Below, piece after piece: positions 30,842-39,700 of a DNA stretch of 64,000 nucleotides. The stretch spans positions 2,010,501 through 2,074,500 of the forward strand of contig NC_011894.1 of NCBI RefSeq assembly GCF_000022085.1, read 5' to 3'. The position numbers and the translations under genes were made by a program. The stretch is from Methylobacterium nodulans ORS 2060 (GTDB lineage: Bacteria > Pseudomonadota > Alphaproteobacteria > Rhizobiales > Beijerinckiaceae). Under the pieces are notes generated by a model, which saw nothing but the letters and a program-made list of their open reading frames with translations, was not told the origin of the DNA and did not search any database. The stretch's first letter is position 1. Every line of letters begins with the position of its first letter.

Positions 30842-31358
30842 GCGCGGCCCGCCGGGTGGCAGGCCCGACCCCTGCGGCCGGGCCTCGATCGAGAACTCAC
30901 CCTCTTCGGGTGAGGCATGACGTGGGGCGCATCCTGAGAAGACGGTCGTGGAGGCCCCGACGGCCCTCATGCTGAGGAGCGCGGCGGCTTCCCGCACCTC
31001 AGGTTCGCGTCAGCCCGCGCGACGACGTTCGCCTGACGTGTCCGGAGACGATCGAGGATCGTCTCGCCCGGCTTCCCCTCGCCTGCTCTCCCTGTCCCGG
31101 GCGCATGCAGCGTCAGCGGAATGCGACCCGGGATCCAGCACGAGACCTTGCCGCGCAGCGGCTCCGCCTTTCAGCACCGTTGCGGAGAGCGGTCGCTTCG
31201 CGGCAGGTCCTCATGCTGGGTCCCGGATCTCCTTCCGCTGGCGCTGCAGTCGTGCAGGCCCGAACGGGCCCGGAAAGAGGGAGCGGGACAGAGGCGGAGA
31301 ATCCGGAAGGGGCGGAGAACCTGTGATCCACTCCCCGAACGAACCGTCCGGAACCGGA
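30842..31358. other. Intergenic region carrying a MITE-like repeat
   Basis: These 517 bases lie between the convergent dioxygenase and KpsC-like genes. A small hairpin (30896-30902 with 30908-30914, loop TCTTC) may end the dioxygenase transcript. The 300-base repeat occupies the rest. No gene was seen. Confidence 0.5.
31031..31330 (+). repeat. MITE-like dispersed repeat, copy A
   Basis: About 300 bases starting GCCTGACGTGTCCGGAGACG and ending in GCGGGACAGAGGCGGAGAA plus about 25 less conserved bases. The reverse complement lies at 54870-55136. Inside, arms of about 35 bases (31108-31142 and 31212-31247: GCAGCGTCAGCGGAATG... against ...CTTCCGCTGGCGCTGC) form an imperfect palindrome. No transposase is encoded, so it would be non-autonomous. 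Confidence 0.7.
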
Positions 31359-33335
31359 TCACCCGCGGTGCAGGACGTGGCGCCAGAGCAGGGACCAGAC
31401 CTGCTTCATCACCGCCTCGGGCGTGAGCGTGCGCCGCGTGAGGGCGGGATCGCCCTCGGCAAGCCGGCGCACCAGTACCTCCGGCGAGCAGGGCAGGCCG
31501 GTGCGGGGATCAATGTAGTGCGGATAGGCGATCAATGCGCCCGCCACCAGCTCGTCGAGGGTGAGCCGGCGGGTGCGGCGCGGGCAGGGCGGGCTCTCGC
31601 TGAGGCCCCAGCCGGCATAGAAGGGCAAGCCGTGGGTGGTCACGGTCTTGCCCCGCAGCAGCGCCTCGAAGCCGATCAGCGAGGTCAGCGTCTCGACATG
31701 GTCGGCCGCATCGATCGCGTCCGCTGCCGAGACGTCGCGCAGCACCATGTCGGCATGGGCCGCCAGTTCCTCCGGCGGCACCGAGCCGGGGCGCAGCCCC
31801 GCCTCGACATCCGGATGCGGCTTGAAGGCGATGATCGCCTCCGGGTGGCGCTCCCGGGCCTTGCGCAGCAGGGCGGCGTTGGTGCGCAGGTCGAGCGTGC
31901 CGAGGCGGATCGAGGCGTCATTCTCGACCTGACCGGCCACCAGCACCACGGGGCCCGGCCGCGGGGGCTGGGGCATCGGTGCCCCTCCGACATTGTACTT
32001 GCTGACCCGGGCCGCGACGATCGCCTCGCGCAGCCGCGCGGCCCGGGCGAGCATCGCCTCGTCGAACCGTGCGGTCTGAAGCATCTCCTCCAGGTCGCTC
32101 GGACGCGTGGCGTCGTAATAGACCCCGCTCCGGTCGAGCACATGCGAGGCGCCGGGGCGCAGGGCGACGCCGAGCCCGATCGAGCGCAGGAAGCCGTCCT
32201 CCATCCGCAGCAGTGGCAGACCGGCCTCGCGGCAGGTCGCCTCGGTGCCGTCCGGCATCCGGCTGGCCCAGGCGATGACCCGCTCGAAGCCCTGGAGATC
32301 CGCGGCCGAGACGCGCTCCATGGGGCGCGCGATCACCGGCCGGTTGCCGGGCGACGCGAAGGTCTCGGAGACGGAGCGCCGCTTCCAGGCGGAGAAGCCG
32401 AGGCAGAGCGTGCGGGCCGCGTTCTCGCGCTGCCGGGCGACCACCAGGGACAGGACGTCGAGGGCGTCCTCCAGCCGGCAGGCCTCGTCGCCATAGGGGT
32501 CGAAGTAGCGCGAGCAGACGATGTAGGCGGCGGCGAAGACCTCCTCGGGCCGGCGCCGGCGCGAGCGGCGGGCGAGGTGGAGCCGGTCGTCCGTGAAGCC
32601 CCATCCAGCGTAGAACGGCAGCCCGAAACAGGTGACGGACCGGCCCGCCAGCGACGCCTCGAAGCCAACATGGCTTGTGACGACGAACAGGCGGTCGCAG
32701 GCATCCGCCAGCGACCAGGCCGAGACGGGCTCGGTCACGAGGCGGGCCCCGTGCCGCTGCGCGTCCTCGGCGCCGATATGGCCCGCAGCGCCGAAGGGCG
32801 CGGACGGATCCATCACCACGACGCGCTCGGCGCCGGGATGCTCGGCCGCTGCCGCTGCCAGCATGGCGCTGAAGCAGGTCGCGCCGGCGAGCCCGAAGCC
32901 GATCGTCGGATCGGTGCGGGCCTGATCGATGATGGCGACGCGCCGGATCCCGGGCGCCGGCGCGCCGATGAGGTCGGAGAGTGCGCGTCGGCGGGGGTCG
33001 TTGTCGAGGCTCAGCCGCTCAGTGCGCAGGCGTGCGATGCAGGCGCCGGCCCGGGCCAGGATCTCGGGCGTTTCCCAGCCCCCTTCTTCGAGCATGATCT
33101 CGAGCTCGCTCGGGGCGGTGGCGTCGTAGTAGATGCCGAGCCCATCGACGATGGAACTGAGATCCCGCACGCCCTTGGGCTCGGGAAGGCGCAGGAAGCC
33201 CTCGTCCCAGCGGTCCGTCAAGCGCACGCGCCGCGAGGTCGGATCGCTGCCCAACCGCCGCGATCGGCCCGGTGTCGGAGCCTCGCTGTCGGACGGAGTC
33301 CGGGGCCAGAACCGCTTGAGCTTGCCGTGATCCAT
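31359..33335 (-). CDS. rkpJ: Capsule polysaccharide protein KpsC/RkpJ-like (dual Kdo transferase)
   Basis: A 658-residue protein made of two related halves of about 320 residues. Each half has a GFLR...GIYYDAT/GVYYDAT segment and each a GLPFYAGWG motif. This is the architecture of E. coli KpsC, whose two beta-Kdo transferase modules build the poly-Kdo linker on the capsule lipid, and of rhizobial RkpJ/LpsZ. ATG 33335 is chosen; an upstream ATG at 33389 would add 18 residues. It is divergent from the rkpH-like gene with 191 bases between. Confidence 0.88.
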   Translation of the reverse strand: MDHGKLKRFWPRTPSDSEAPTPGRSRRLGSDPTSRRVRLTDRWDEGFLRLPEPKGVRDLSSIVDGLGIYYDATAPSELEIMLEEGGWETPEILARAGACIARLRTERLSLDNDPRRRALSDLIGAPAPGIRRVAIIDQARTDPTIGFGLAGATCFSAMLAAAAAEHPGAERVVVMDPSAPFGAAGHIGAEDAQRHGARLVTEPVSAWSLADACDRLFVVTSHVGFEASLAGRSVTCFGLPFYAGWGFTDDRLHLARRSRRRRPEEVFAAAYIVCSRYFDPYGDEACRLEDALDVLSLVVARQRENAARTLCLGFSAWKRRSVSETFASPGNRPVIARPMERVSAADLQGFERVIAWASRMPDGTEATCREAGLPLLRMEDGFLRSIGLGVALRPGASHVLDRSGVYYDATRPSDLEEMLQTARFDEAMLARAARLREAIVAARVSKYNVGGAPMPQPPRPGPVVLVAGQVENDASIRLGTLDLRTNAALLRKARERHPEAIIAFKPHPDVEAGLRPGSVPPEELAAHADMVLRDVSAADAIDAADHVETLTSLIGFEALLRGKTVTTHGLPFYAGWGLSESPPCPRRTRRLTLDELVAGALIAYPHYIDPRTGLPCSPEVLVRRLAEGDPALTRRTLTPEAVMKQVWSLLWRHVLHRG

Positions 33336-33526
33336 CCGTTGCTCGCCTCGGGCGGGTCTGCGCTCGCCGCGGGTATGCGCCCGTTCCATATCGGCATGGC
33401 GGCGTCAAGCGTGGCGGCACTCCATCCCGGGGCAATCGCCCTGCGGTGCTTCCGGTGTGCCCGCCGGGCGGCTATAGCCGGGCCGCCGGGCGGGCATGCG
33501 CCCGCTCCGAGAGAGGAGCCGGCCGC

Positions 33527-34294
33527 ATGCCCGTCATCCTGATCACCGGCGCGTCGAGCGGGATCGGCGCCGCCCTCGCTCAGCACTACGCGGCGCCCGG
33601 GACCACGCTCGTCCTCAACGCGCGGGGCGCGGATCGCCTGGAGGCGGTGGCGGAGACCTGCCGCCAGGCCGGTGCGGAGGTCGAGACCCGCGCCCTCGAC
33701 GTGCGCGACCGCGGCGCCGTGCGCGCCTGGATCGGCGACGTCGCCACCCGCCGCGGGCTCGACCTGGCGATCGCCAATGCGGGGGTGAATGGCGGTCACC
33801 CGGAGGGCAGCGTCGAGACCGAGGACACCGCCTTCACGGTGGTGGAGGTCAACCTGTTCGGGGCGCTCAACGTGGCGCTGCCCGCCATCACCCGCATGCA
33901 GGCGGCGGGGCGGGGGCAGGTGGCCCTGATCTCGTCGCTCGCCGCCATCGCGCCGCTGCCGGACGCCCCGGCCTATAGCGGCACCAAGGCGGCCCTGCTC
34001 GCCCATGGTCTTGCCCTGCGCCAGAAGGTCGCCCCGCTGGGCGTGCGGATCAACGTCGTCTGCCCCGGCTACGTGAAGACCGCGATGGGCGGCAACTACC
34101 AGGGCTGGCGGCCTCTGGAGATGACCGCGGAGGCGGCGGCCCGCCGGATCGCCAGGGGGCTCGACCGCGACGAGGCGGTGATCGCCTTCCCGGCGGCGCT
34201 GGCGGCGGCGGCGCGGGGGGCCTCGCTGCTGCCCGAGCGCCTGCGCCGCCTCGGCATGAGCGGCTTCACCTTCAGGATCCGCGCGGGCGGCTGA
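33527..34294 (+). CDS. rkpH: Short-chain dehydrogenase/reductase, RkpH-like
   Basis: A 255-residue classical SDR. TGASSGIG lies at the N-terminus, NAG in strand 4, and the catalytic Y150-x-x-x-K154 (YSGTK) follows a serine in ALISSLAA. GAGAGGAG at 33511-33518 supports ATG 33527. In Sinorhizobium, rkpH encodes an SDR in the K-antigen lipid pathway; here the gene sits beside rkpG- and rkpJ-like genes. It may reduce the keto group left by the oxoamine synthase. The exact substrate is inferred. Confidence 0.82.
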   Translation: MPVILITGASSGIGAALAQHYAAPGTTLVLNARGADRLEAVAETCRQAGAEVETRALDVRDRGAVRAWIGDVATRRGLDLAIANAGVNGGHPEGSVETEDTAFTVVEVNLFGALNVALPAITRMQAAGRGQVALISSLAAIAPLPDAPAYSGTKAALLAHGLALRQKVAPLGVRINVVCPGYVKTAMGGNYQGWRPLEMTAEAAARRIARGLDRDEAVIAFPAALAAAARGASLLPERLRRLGMSGFTFRIRAGG

Positions 34295-34324
34295 GGCCGC
34301 TCGCCGCGAACCGGGAGTCCCGCG

Positions 34325-35173
34325 TTGCGGATCGCATTGTTCACCCTCGAAGCCCTCGCCAATGCCCGGGCGGTGCGCCGCTTCGTGGCGGATCACGCGG
34401 GCGAGATCGCCGTCGTCGGGCTGTCGGATCCGGAACGGCCGGGCGTCGGGGGCCTCACCGGTCAGGTGCGGCGCCATCTTCTCCGGTCGGGGCCGGGATT
34501 CCTGCCCTATCTGGCGGTGAATTTCGGCCTGCCGGACCTGCTGCGGGGCCTCGCGCCGGCAACTCAGCGGCTCGGCGGCTCCCTCGACGTGCCGGAGGCG
34601 ACGCCCCTGCACAGCCTCTGCAACCGCCTCGGGCTGCCGCATGCGGTGATCGAGGACGTGAACGCGCCCGGGACGGCCGCGCTCCTGGCCGAGCATCGGG
34701 CCGACCTGATCGTCTCGTTCCACTTCGACCAGATCTTCGCTGCCGCCACCCTGGCGGCAGTGCCCCTCGGCGGGATCAACCTCCATCCCTCGCTGCTGCC
34801 GCGCTTCCGCGGGCCGGTGCCGACCTTTCACGCGCTGCTCGACGAGACGCCGACCTTCGGCGTGACCGTGCACCGCCTCGCGCCGGCGATCGATGCCGGC
34901 GGGATCCTGGCGCAGGAGGCCGTGACGCTGCCCGGCGACGTCACCGCCTCGCGCGCGGCCATGCAGCTGCACGAGGCCGGCCGGCCCCTCCTCGACAGGG
35001 TGCTGGCGGAGGTGCGGCGGGACGGCCGGATCCCGGCCGGGCGAGCCCTGCCGCTGCTGCCCTATTGCGGCTTTCCCACGCGCGCGCAGCTGCGCGACCT
35101 GAAGCGGCGGGGGCGGCGCCTGGTCGATGCGCGCGATCTCGGCGAGGCGCTGAGCCTGTCCGTGCGGCGGTGA
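34325..35173 (+). CDS. Formyltransferase family protein
   Basis: A 282-residue protein with the N10-formyltetrahydrofolate-dependent formyltransferase core. N152 and H154 lie in INLHPSLLPRFRGPVPTFH and D190 in DAGGILAQ, the Asn-His-Asp triad. It appears to start at TTG 34325 with GGGAG upstream and lies 30 bases after the SDR gene, so it is probably cotranscribed. It is too short for Met-tRNA formyltransferase and is not PurN-like in context. Likely targets are a sugar amine or the amine made by the adjacent oxoamine synthase. Confidence 0.8.
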   Translation: MRIALFTLEALANARAVRRFVADHAGEIAVVGLSDPERPGVGGLTGQVRRHLLRSGPGFLPYLAVNFGLPDLLRGLAPATQRLGGSLDVPEATPLHSLCNRLGLPHAVIEDVNAPGTAALLAEHRADLIVSFHFDQIFAAATLAAVPLGGINLHPSLLPRFRGPVPTFHALLDETPTFGVTVHRLAPAIDAGGILAQEAVTLPGDVTASRAAMQLHEAGRPLLDRVLAEVRRDGRIPAGRALPLLPYCGFPTRAQLRDLKRRGRRLVDARDLGEALSLSVRR

Positions 35174-35178
35174 GGATC

Positions 35179-35282
35179 GGGGAGCACCACGGAACCCCTC
35201 TCCCGCACGGGAGAGGGGTTCCCGCGGTTCCCGCGCCCTCCTGTCTCCGAACGGATCAACCGGAAAACCGGATCACCCGCCC
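35179..35282 (+). repeat. REP-like repeat, third long copy
   Basis: It contains the CCCCTCTCCCG/CGGGAGAGGGG palindrome near 35196-35218, then GTTCCCGCGGTTCCCGCGCCC, TCTCCGAACGGATCAACCGG and GGATCACCCGC. It lies between convergent formyltransferase and rkpG-like genes, in the same type of position as the pair at 20285-20572. Confidence 0.65.
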
Positions 35283-35289
35283 GATGATC

Positions 35290-36657
35290 CTACGAGCGCC
35301 GCGCGATCAACCGCTCGACCAGCGAGCCGCCGCGGTTCAGTTCCTCCACCTCGTCGGCGAGCGCCGCGATCGAGGTGCGGATCTGTTCGGGCGTGTGCTC
35401 CGAGGTCATGAAGAAGCGCAGGCGCGAGGAGCGCTCCGGCACGGCCGGGTGGATGATCGGCTGGACGTTGATGCCGCGCTTGAACAGCCGGTCGGACAGG
35501 GTCACGGCCTTGAGCGAGTCGCCGATGATCACCGGAACCACCGCGAGGCCGAGGCTCGTGCCGGTATCGAGGCCGCGGCTGCGGGCCTCCGCCAGGAAGA
35601 GGCTGCCGTTGCGGCGCAGGCGCTCCACCCGCTCGGGCTCGCGCCGCATCACCGCGAGCGACGCGGTGGCCGCCGCAGCCAGCGGCGGCGACAGGCCGAC
35701 CGAGTAGACGAAGCCCCCTGCGGTGCATTTGAGGTACTCGACGAGCGGCGCGCAGCCGGCGATGTAGCCGCCGCAGGACGAGAGCGTCTTCGAGAGCGTG
35801 CCCATCCAGATGTCGACGGAGCGCGGGTCGACGTCGCAATGCTCGTGCAGCCCGTGGCCGTTCCGCCCCAGCACGCCGAGGCCGTGGGCGTCGTCCACCA
35901 TCAGCCAGGCGCCGTAGCGCTCCTTGAGGGCGACGAAGCCCGCGAGGTCGGGGGCGTCCCCGTCCATGCTGTACAGGCCCTCGATGACGATGAGGGCGCG
36001 GCGGTGCTCGTGGCGGGTCGCGTGCAGGAGGGCTTCGAGCGCCGACAGATCATTGTGCTGGAAGCTGCGGCGCTGCGCGCCGGAGAGCTGCGCACCCGTC
36101 ACCACGCTGTTGTGGATCAGGGCGTCGTGATAGATCACGTCGCCCGGCTCCATCAGGGCGGCGATCGTCGCGACATTGGTGGCGTGCCCGCTCACCATCG
36201 CCACGCAGGCTTCGGTGCCGTAATGCGCGGCGAGCGCGCGCTCGAGGGCGAGATGGCCCGGCCGCTCGCCCGCCACCACGCGGCTCGCCGAGGCCGAGGT
36301 GCCGAAGGCCATGAGGGCCTCCTGGGCCGCCGCCGTCACCTCCGGGTGCCCGTTGAGCCCGAGATAGTCATAGGACGAGAAGTTGATCAGCGTCTCGCCG
36401 TCGATGCGGGTCGTCGCCCCCGCCTTCGCGTCGTGGACGCGGAAGAACGGATTGCCGAGGCCGATGAGCTCGGCGGCGGAGCGCTGGAGCTTCAGCTCCT
36501 TGTAGCCGGGCAGGCTCTCGAAATCCTGCGCCGGCACGAGGGCGGGCGTCGAAGCGGGGCGCGCGGCGGTGGGGCGCGCCGGGGCCTTGCCGAGGCGGGC
36601 CGCCACGAAGCCGGCCAGGGCCTCGCGTCCGCCGGAGGGTTTGGTGGATCCGGTCAT
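35290..36657 (-). CDS. rkpG: Alpha-oxoamine synthase (8-amino-7-oxononanoate synthase/SPT family), RkpG-like
   Basis: A 455-residue PLP enzyme of the family that condenses an amino acid with an acyl thioester, losing CO2, to give a 2-amino ketone. The PLP lysine is K290 in MGTLSKTLSSCGG. Other marks are SSYDYLGL, TSASASRVVAGE, DDAHGLGVLG and IIHPAVPE. An N-terminal extension of about 45 residues (Ala/Pro-rich) is unlike BioF. It lies 98 bases downstream of the PKS and is probably cotranscribed with it. In Sinorhizobium rkpG belongs to the K-antigen lipid genes. Acting on the PKS-bound acyl chain is a strong inference. Confidence 0.85.
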   Translation of the reverse strand: MTGSTKPSGGREALAGFVAARLGKAPARPTAARPASTPALVPAQDFESLPGYKELKLQRSAAELIGLGNPFFRVHDAKAGATTRIDGETLINFSSYDYLGLNGHPEVTAAAQEALMAFGTSASASRVVAGERPGHLALERALAAHYGTEACVAMVSGHATNVATIAALMEPGDVIYHDALIHNSVVTGAQLSGAQRRSFQHNDLSALEALLHATRHEHRRALIVIEGLYSMDGDAPDLAGFVALKERYGAWLMVDDAHGLGVLGRNGHGLHEHCDVDPRSVDIWMGTLSKTLSSCGGYIAGCAPLVEYLKCTAGGFVYSVGLSPPLAAAATASLAVMRREPERVERLRRNGSLFLAEARSRGLDTGTSLGLAVVPVIIGDSLKAVTLSDRLFKRGINVQPIIHPAVPERSSRLRFFMTSEHTPEQIRTSIAALADEVEELNRGGSLVERLIARRS

Positions 36658-36755
36658 CTCAGCATCAATCCGTGAACAGGCTCGTCACCTACAAGACGAG
36701 TGCGGCGATATCGGGATGATCCGGAACCGGCGCGGCTTGCGCCGCGCCGGCGTGC

Positions 36756-39700
36756 TCACAGGATCACCTTGATCTCGCGGCTCTTCTCTTCGACGAGGGC
36801 CTGAAGCGGATCGAGCTGGCTCGCGTCCAGGCTCTCGCCCGCGTGGCGCTGCGCGAGGCTGAGCACCGCGGCGGCCCCCTCGTCGATCGGCGCCGCCACC
36901 GACTGGATCAGGGTGTCGGCCAGCTCGACGATGGTCTGGCCGCTCGACACGCCCGCCGGCGGTGCCTCGAGGCCGAAGCGCTCCTGCAGGCTGGCGCCGA
37001 GCTCGACCCCCATCAGCGAGTCGAGGCCGATCTCCGAGAGCTGCCGCACGCGGCTGAGATCGTCCTTCGGCAGGCGCAGGATGCGCGCGACATCCTCCAC
37101 GATGGCATCCGCCACCACCTTGCGCACCTCGTCGATGTCGAGGCTGCGCAGCAGGGACGGGATGCTGATCGCGGTGACGCCGCCGGCCTCCGCCTGCTGC
37201 TCGGAGCCAAGCGCCGCATAGCTCGGCGCCTTGAGCGTCGCGAGGCGCTCGCGGGCCTTGCCCCAATGCATCGCGGCGATCGCCACCACCGCATCGTCCG
37301 GGGCGGGCCCCTGGAGCCCGAGGGCCTCGGCCATCAGGTCGAGGGACTTGCGCGCCTCGACCGGCGTCACGCCGACGCGCTCGGAGAGGGTCTCCATCAC
37401 GGCCCGGTTGCGGGCGAGCACGCCCACATCGCCGATCGCCCCCCAGGCCACCGCCAGCGCCGGCAGGCCGAGGCGGCGGCGCTGACGGGCGAGGCCCTCC
37501 ATGAAGCCGTTCGCCGCCACATAGGCGCCCTGGCCGGGATTGCCGATGAAGGTCGTGGCCGAGGAGAACAGCACGAAGTAGTCGAGATCGCGCGAGCGGG
37601 TCAGGGCGTCGAGGTGGCTCGCCCCCGTCACCTTCGGCGCCAGCACCGCCTCCAGCGCCGCCGGGTCGAGATTGGCGATGAGCCCGTCCTGAAGCACCAT
37701 CGCGCCGTGGATGATGCCGGCAAGCGGCGGGCCCTCCGCCTCGACCTCGTCGAGAAGGCGAGCCACCGCCTCCCGGTCCGTGGTGTCGCAGGAGGCGACG
37801 CGCAGGTTCACGCCGCTTCCCCTCAGCTCGGCGATGGCCGAGAGCGCCGCCTCGCCCGTCGGAGCCTTGCGGCCCACGAGCACGATGTGCCGGGCGCCGC
37901 GATCGGCGAGCCAGCGCGCCGCCTCGATGCCGAAGCCGCCGAGACCGCCGGTGACGAGGTGACTGCGGTCGGGCGCCACCACGAAGGGGCGGCGGGTCTC
38001 GGCCGGGATCGTGCCGGGCTTCGGCGGCGCGATCACGATCTTGCCCACATGGCCCGACTGCTGCATCAGCCGGAAGGCGTCCGACACTTCCTCGGCCGCG
38101 AAGGGCTGGTAGGGCAGGGGCTTGAGCGCCCCGTCCGCGAACAGGGCCATCACCTCGCGGAACAGCCGCTGGCCTTCCTCGGGCTGGAACTGCAGCAGCT
38201 GGTCGAGATCGACTCCGAAATAGGACAGGTTGCGGCGGAAGGGGCGCAGGCCGATATGGGTGTTGGCCACGTAGTCCCGCTTGCCCAGCTCCACGAAGCG
38301 GCCGAAGGGCTTGAGGACGTTGAGGCTGCGCTCCATCGCCTCGCCCGAGAGGCTGTTGAGCACCACGTCGACGCCGTCGCCGGTGATGCGGCGGATCTCG
38401 TCCACGAAGGCGAGCGAGCGGGAATCGAGCACGCGCTCGGCCCCGAGCGCCTTCACGAGGGCGCGCTTCTCGGTCGAGCCGGCCGTCGCGATCACCCGGG
38501 CCCCGCGCAACGAGGCGATCTGCAGGGCCGCGAGGCCGACGCCGCCCGCCCCGCCATGGACCAGCACCCACTCGCCCGCCTTGAGATGGGCGAGGGTGAC
38601 GAGGCCGTAATAGGCCGTGAGGAAGGCGACCGGCGTCGTGGCGGCGGCCTGAAGGCTGATGCCCTTGGGCGCCCGGGCCACCACCATCTCCGGCACCACC
38701 ACATGGGTGGCGAAGCCGGACTGGGCGAAGGCCACCACCGCGTCGCCCGGGGCGACGGCGGTGACGCCCGGGCCCACCGCGGCGACGCGGCCCGCACATT
38801 CGAGGCCGAGCCGGGGGCCGGCGAAGCCGTCCTCCAGGATCTCCTCGGGCAGCATCGAGAGCGCCCAGAGCACATCGCGAAAATTCAGGCCGGTTGCCTC
38901 GACGGCGATCTCCACCTGGCCCGGCCCGGGCGCGACGCGCTCGGCCGGTCCCCAGCGCATCTCGTTGAGCCCGCCGACGGCGCTGCGCTCCAGGCGCGCC
39001 GCGGGTGCCGCGGCCGCGTCGGGACCTAAGCGCAGGCCACCCGATCCCGGCGAGAAGCGGACCACCCGGGTGCGGTCCTCGTCCAGCACGATCTCCGTCT
39101 CGGGGGTGCCCGAGAGGATGAGGTCGCGCAGGCGCTCGGCCGAGCGCTTGGAGGAGAGGGCCGACGACAGGTCGATCCGGCGCACATCAAGGCTCGCCAC
39201 CTCGTTGGCGAGGGTTCGGGTGAAGGCCCAGACGCCCGTCTCGACGCTGCAGATCTGGCCGCCGTGGTCGCGGGTGGCGCCGGGGCAGACGACCCAGAGC
39301 CGCGTGGGACGGGTGCCGAGATGCTCGACGCAGCGCTTCAGGCTGAGGCAGCGGTCGCGCAGGTGCTCGGCCGGATCGCCGCCGCGCGCGAAGGCTCCCG
39401 CGAGATACACCACCGTATCGGGGGTCTCCCGCGCCAGCTCCCGCAGCGACACCTCGGAATCGAGGATGATCGAGACATGCACGCCGCTCGCGACGAGCAG
39501 CGTCGCCAGCGAGGACGCGGTCTCGGCCGCGAATTCGTCGTTCGAGCCGATGATGAAGGCGAAGGTCTGGCCCGGCGCCGGCTTGGGACGCGGCGGCGCC
39601 TCGGCGAGCAGCAGGAGATCGTTGCCGGCCTCCGTGGCGGCCCGGTCGGCCGCGACCTTCACGAGACCGGCGGCGGAGAGCGTCCGCTGCCAGCCCGCGA

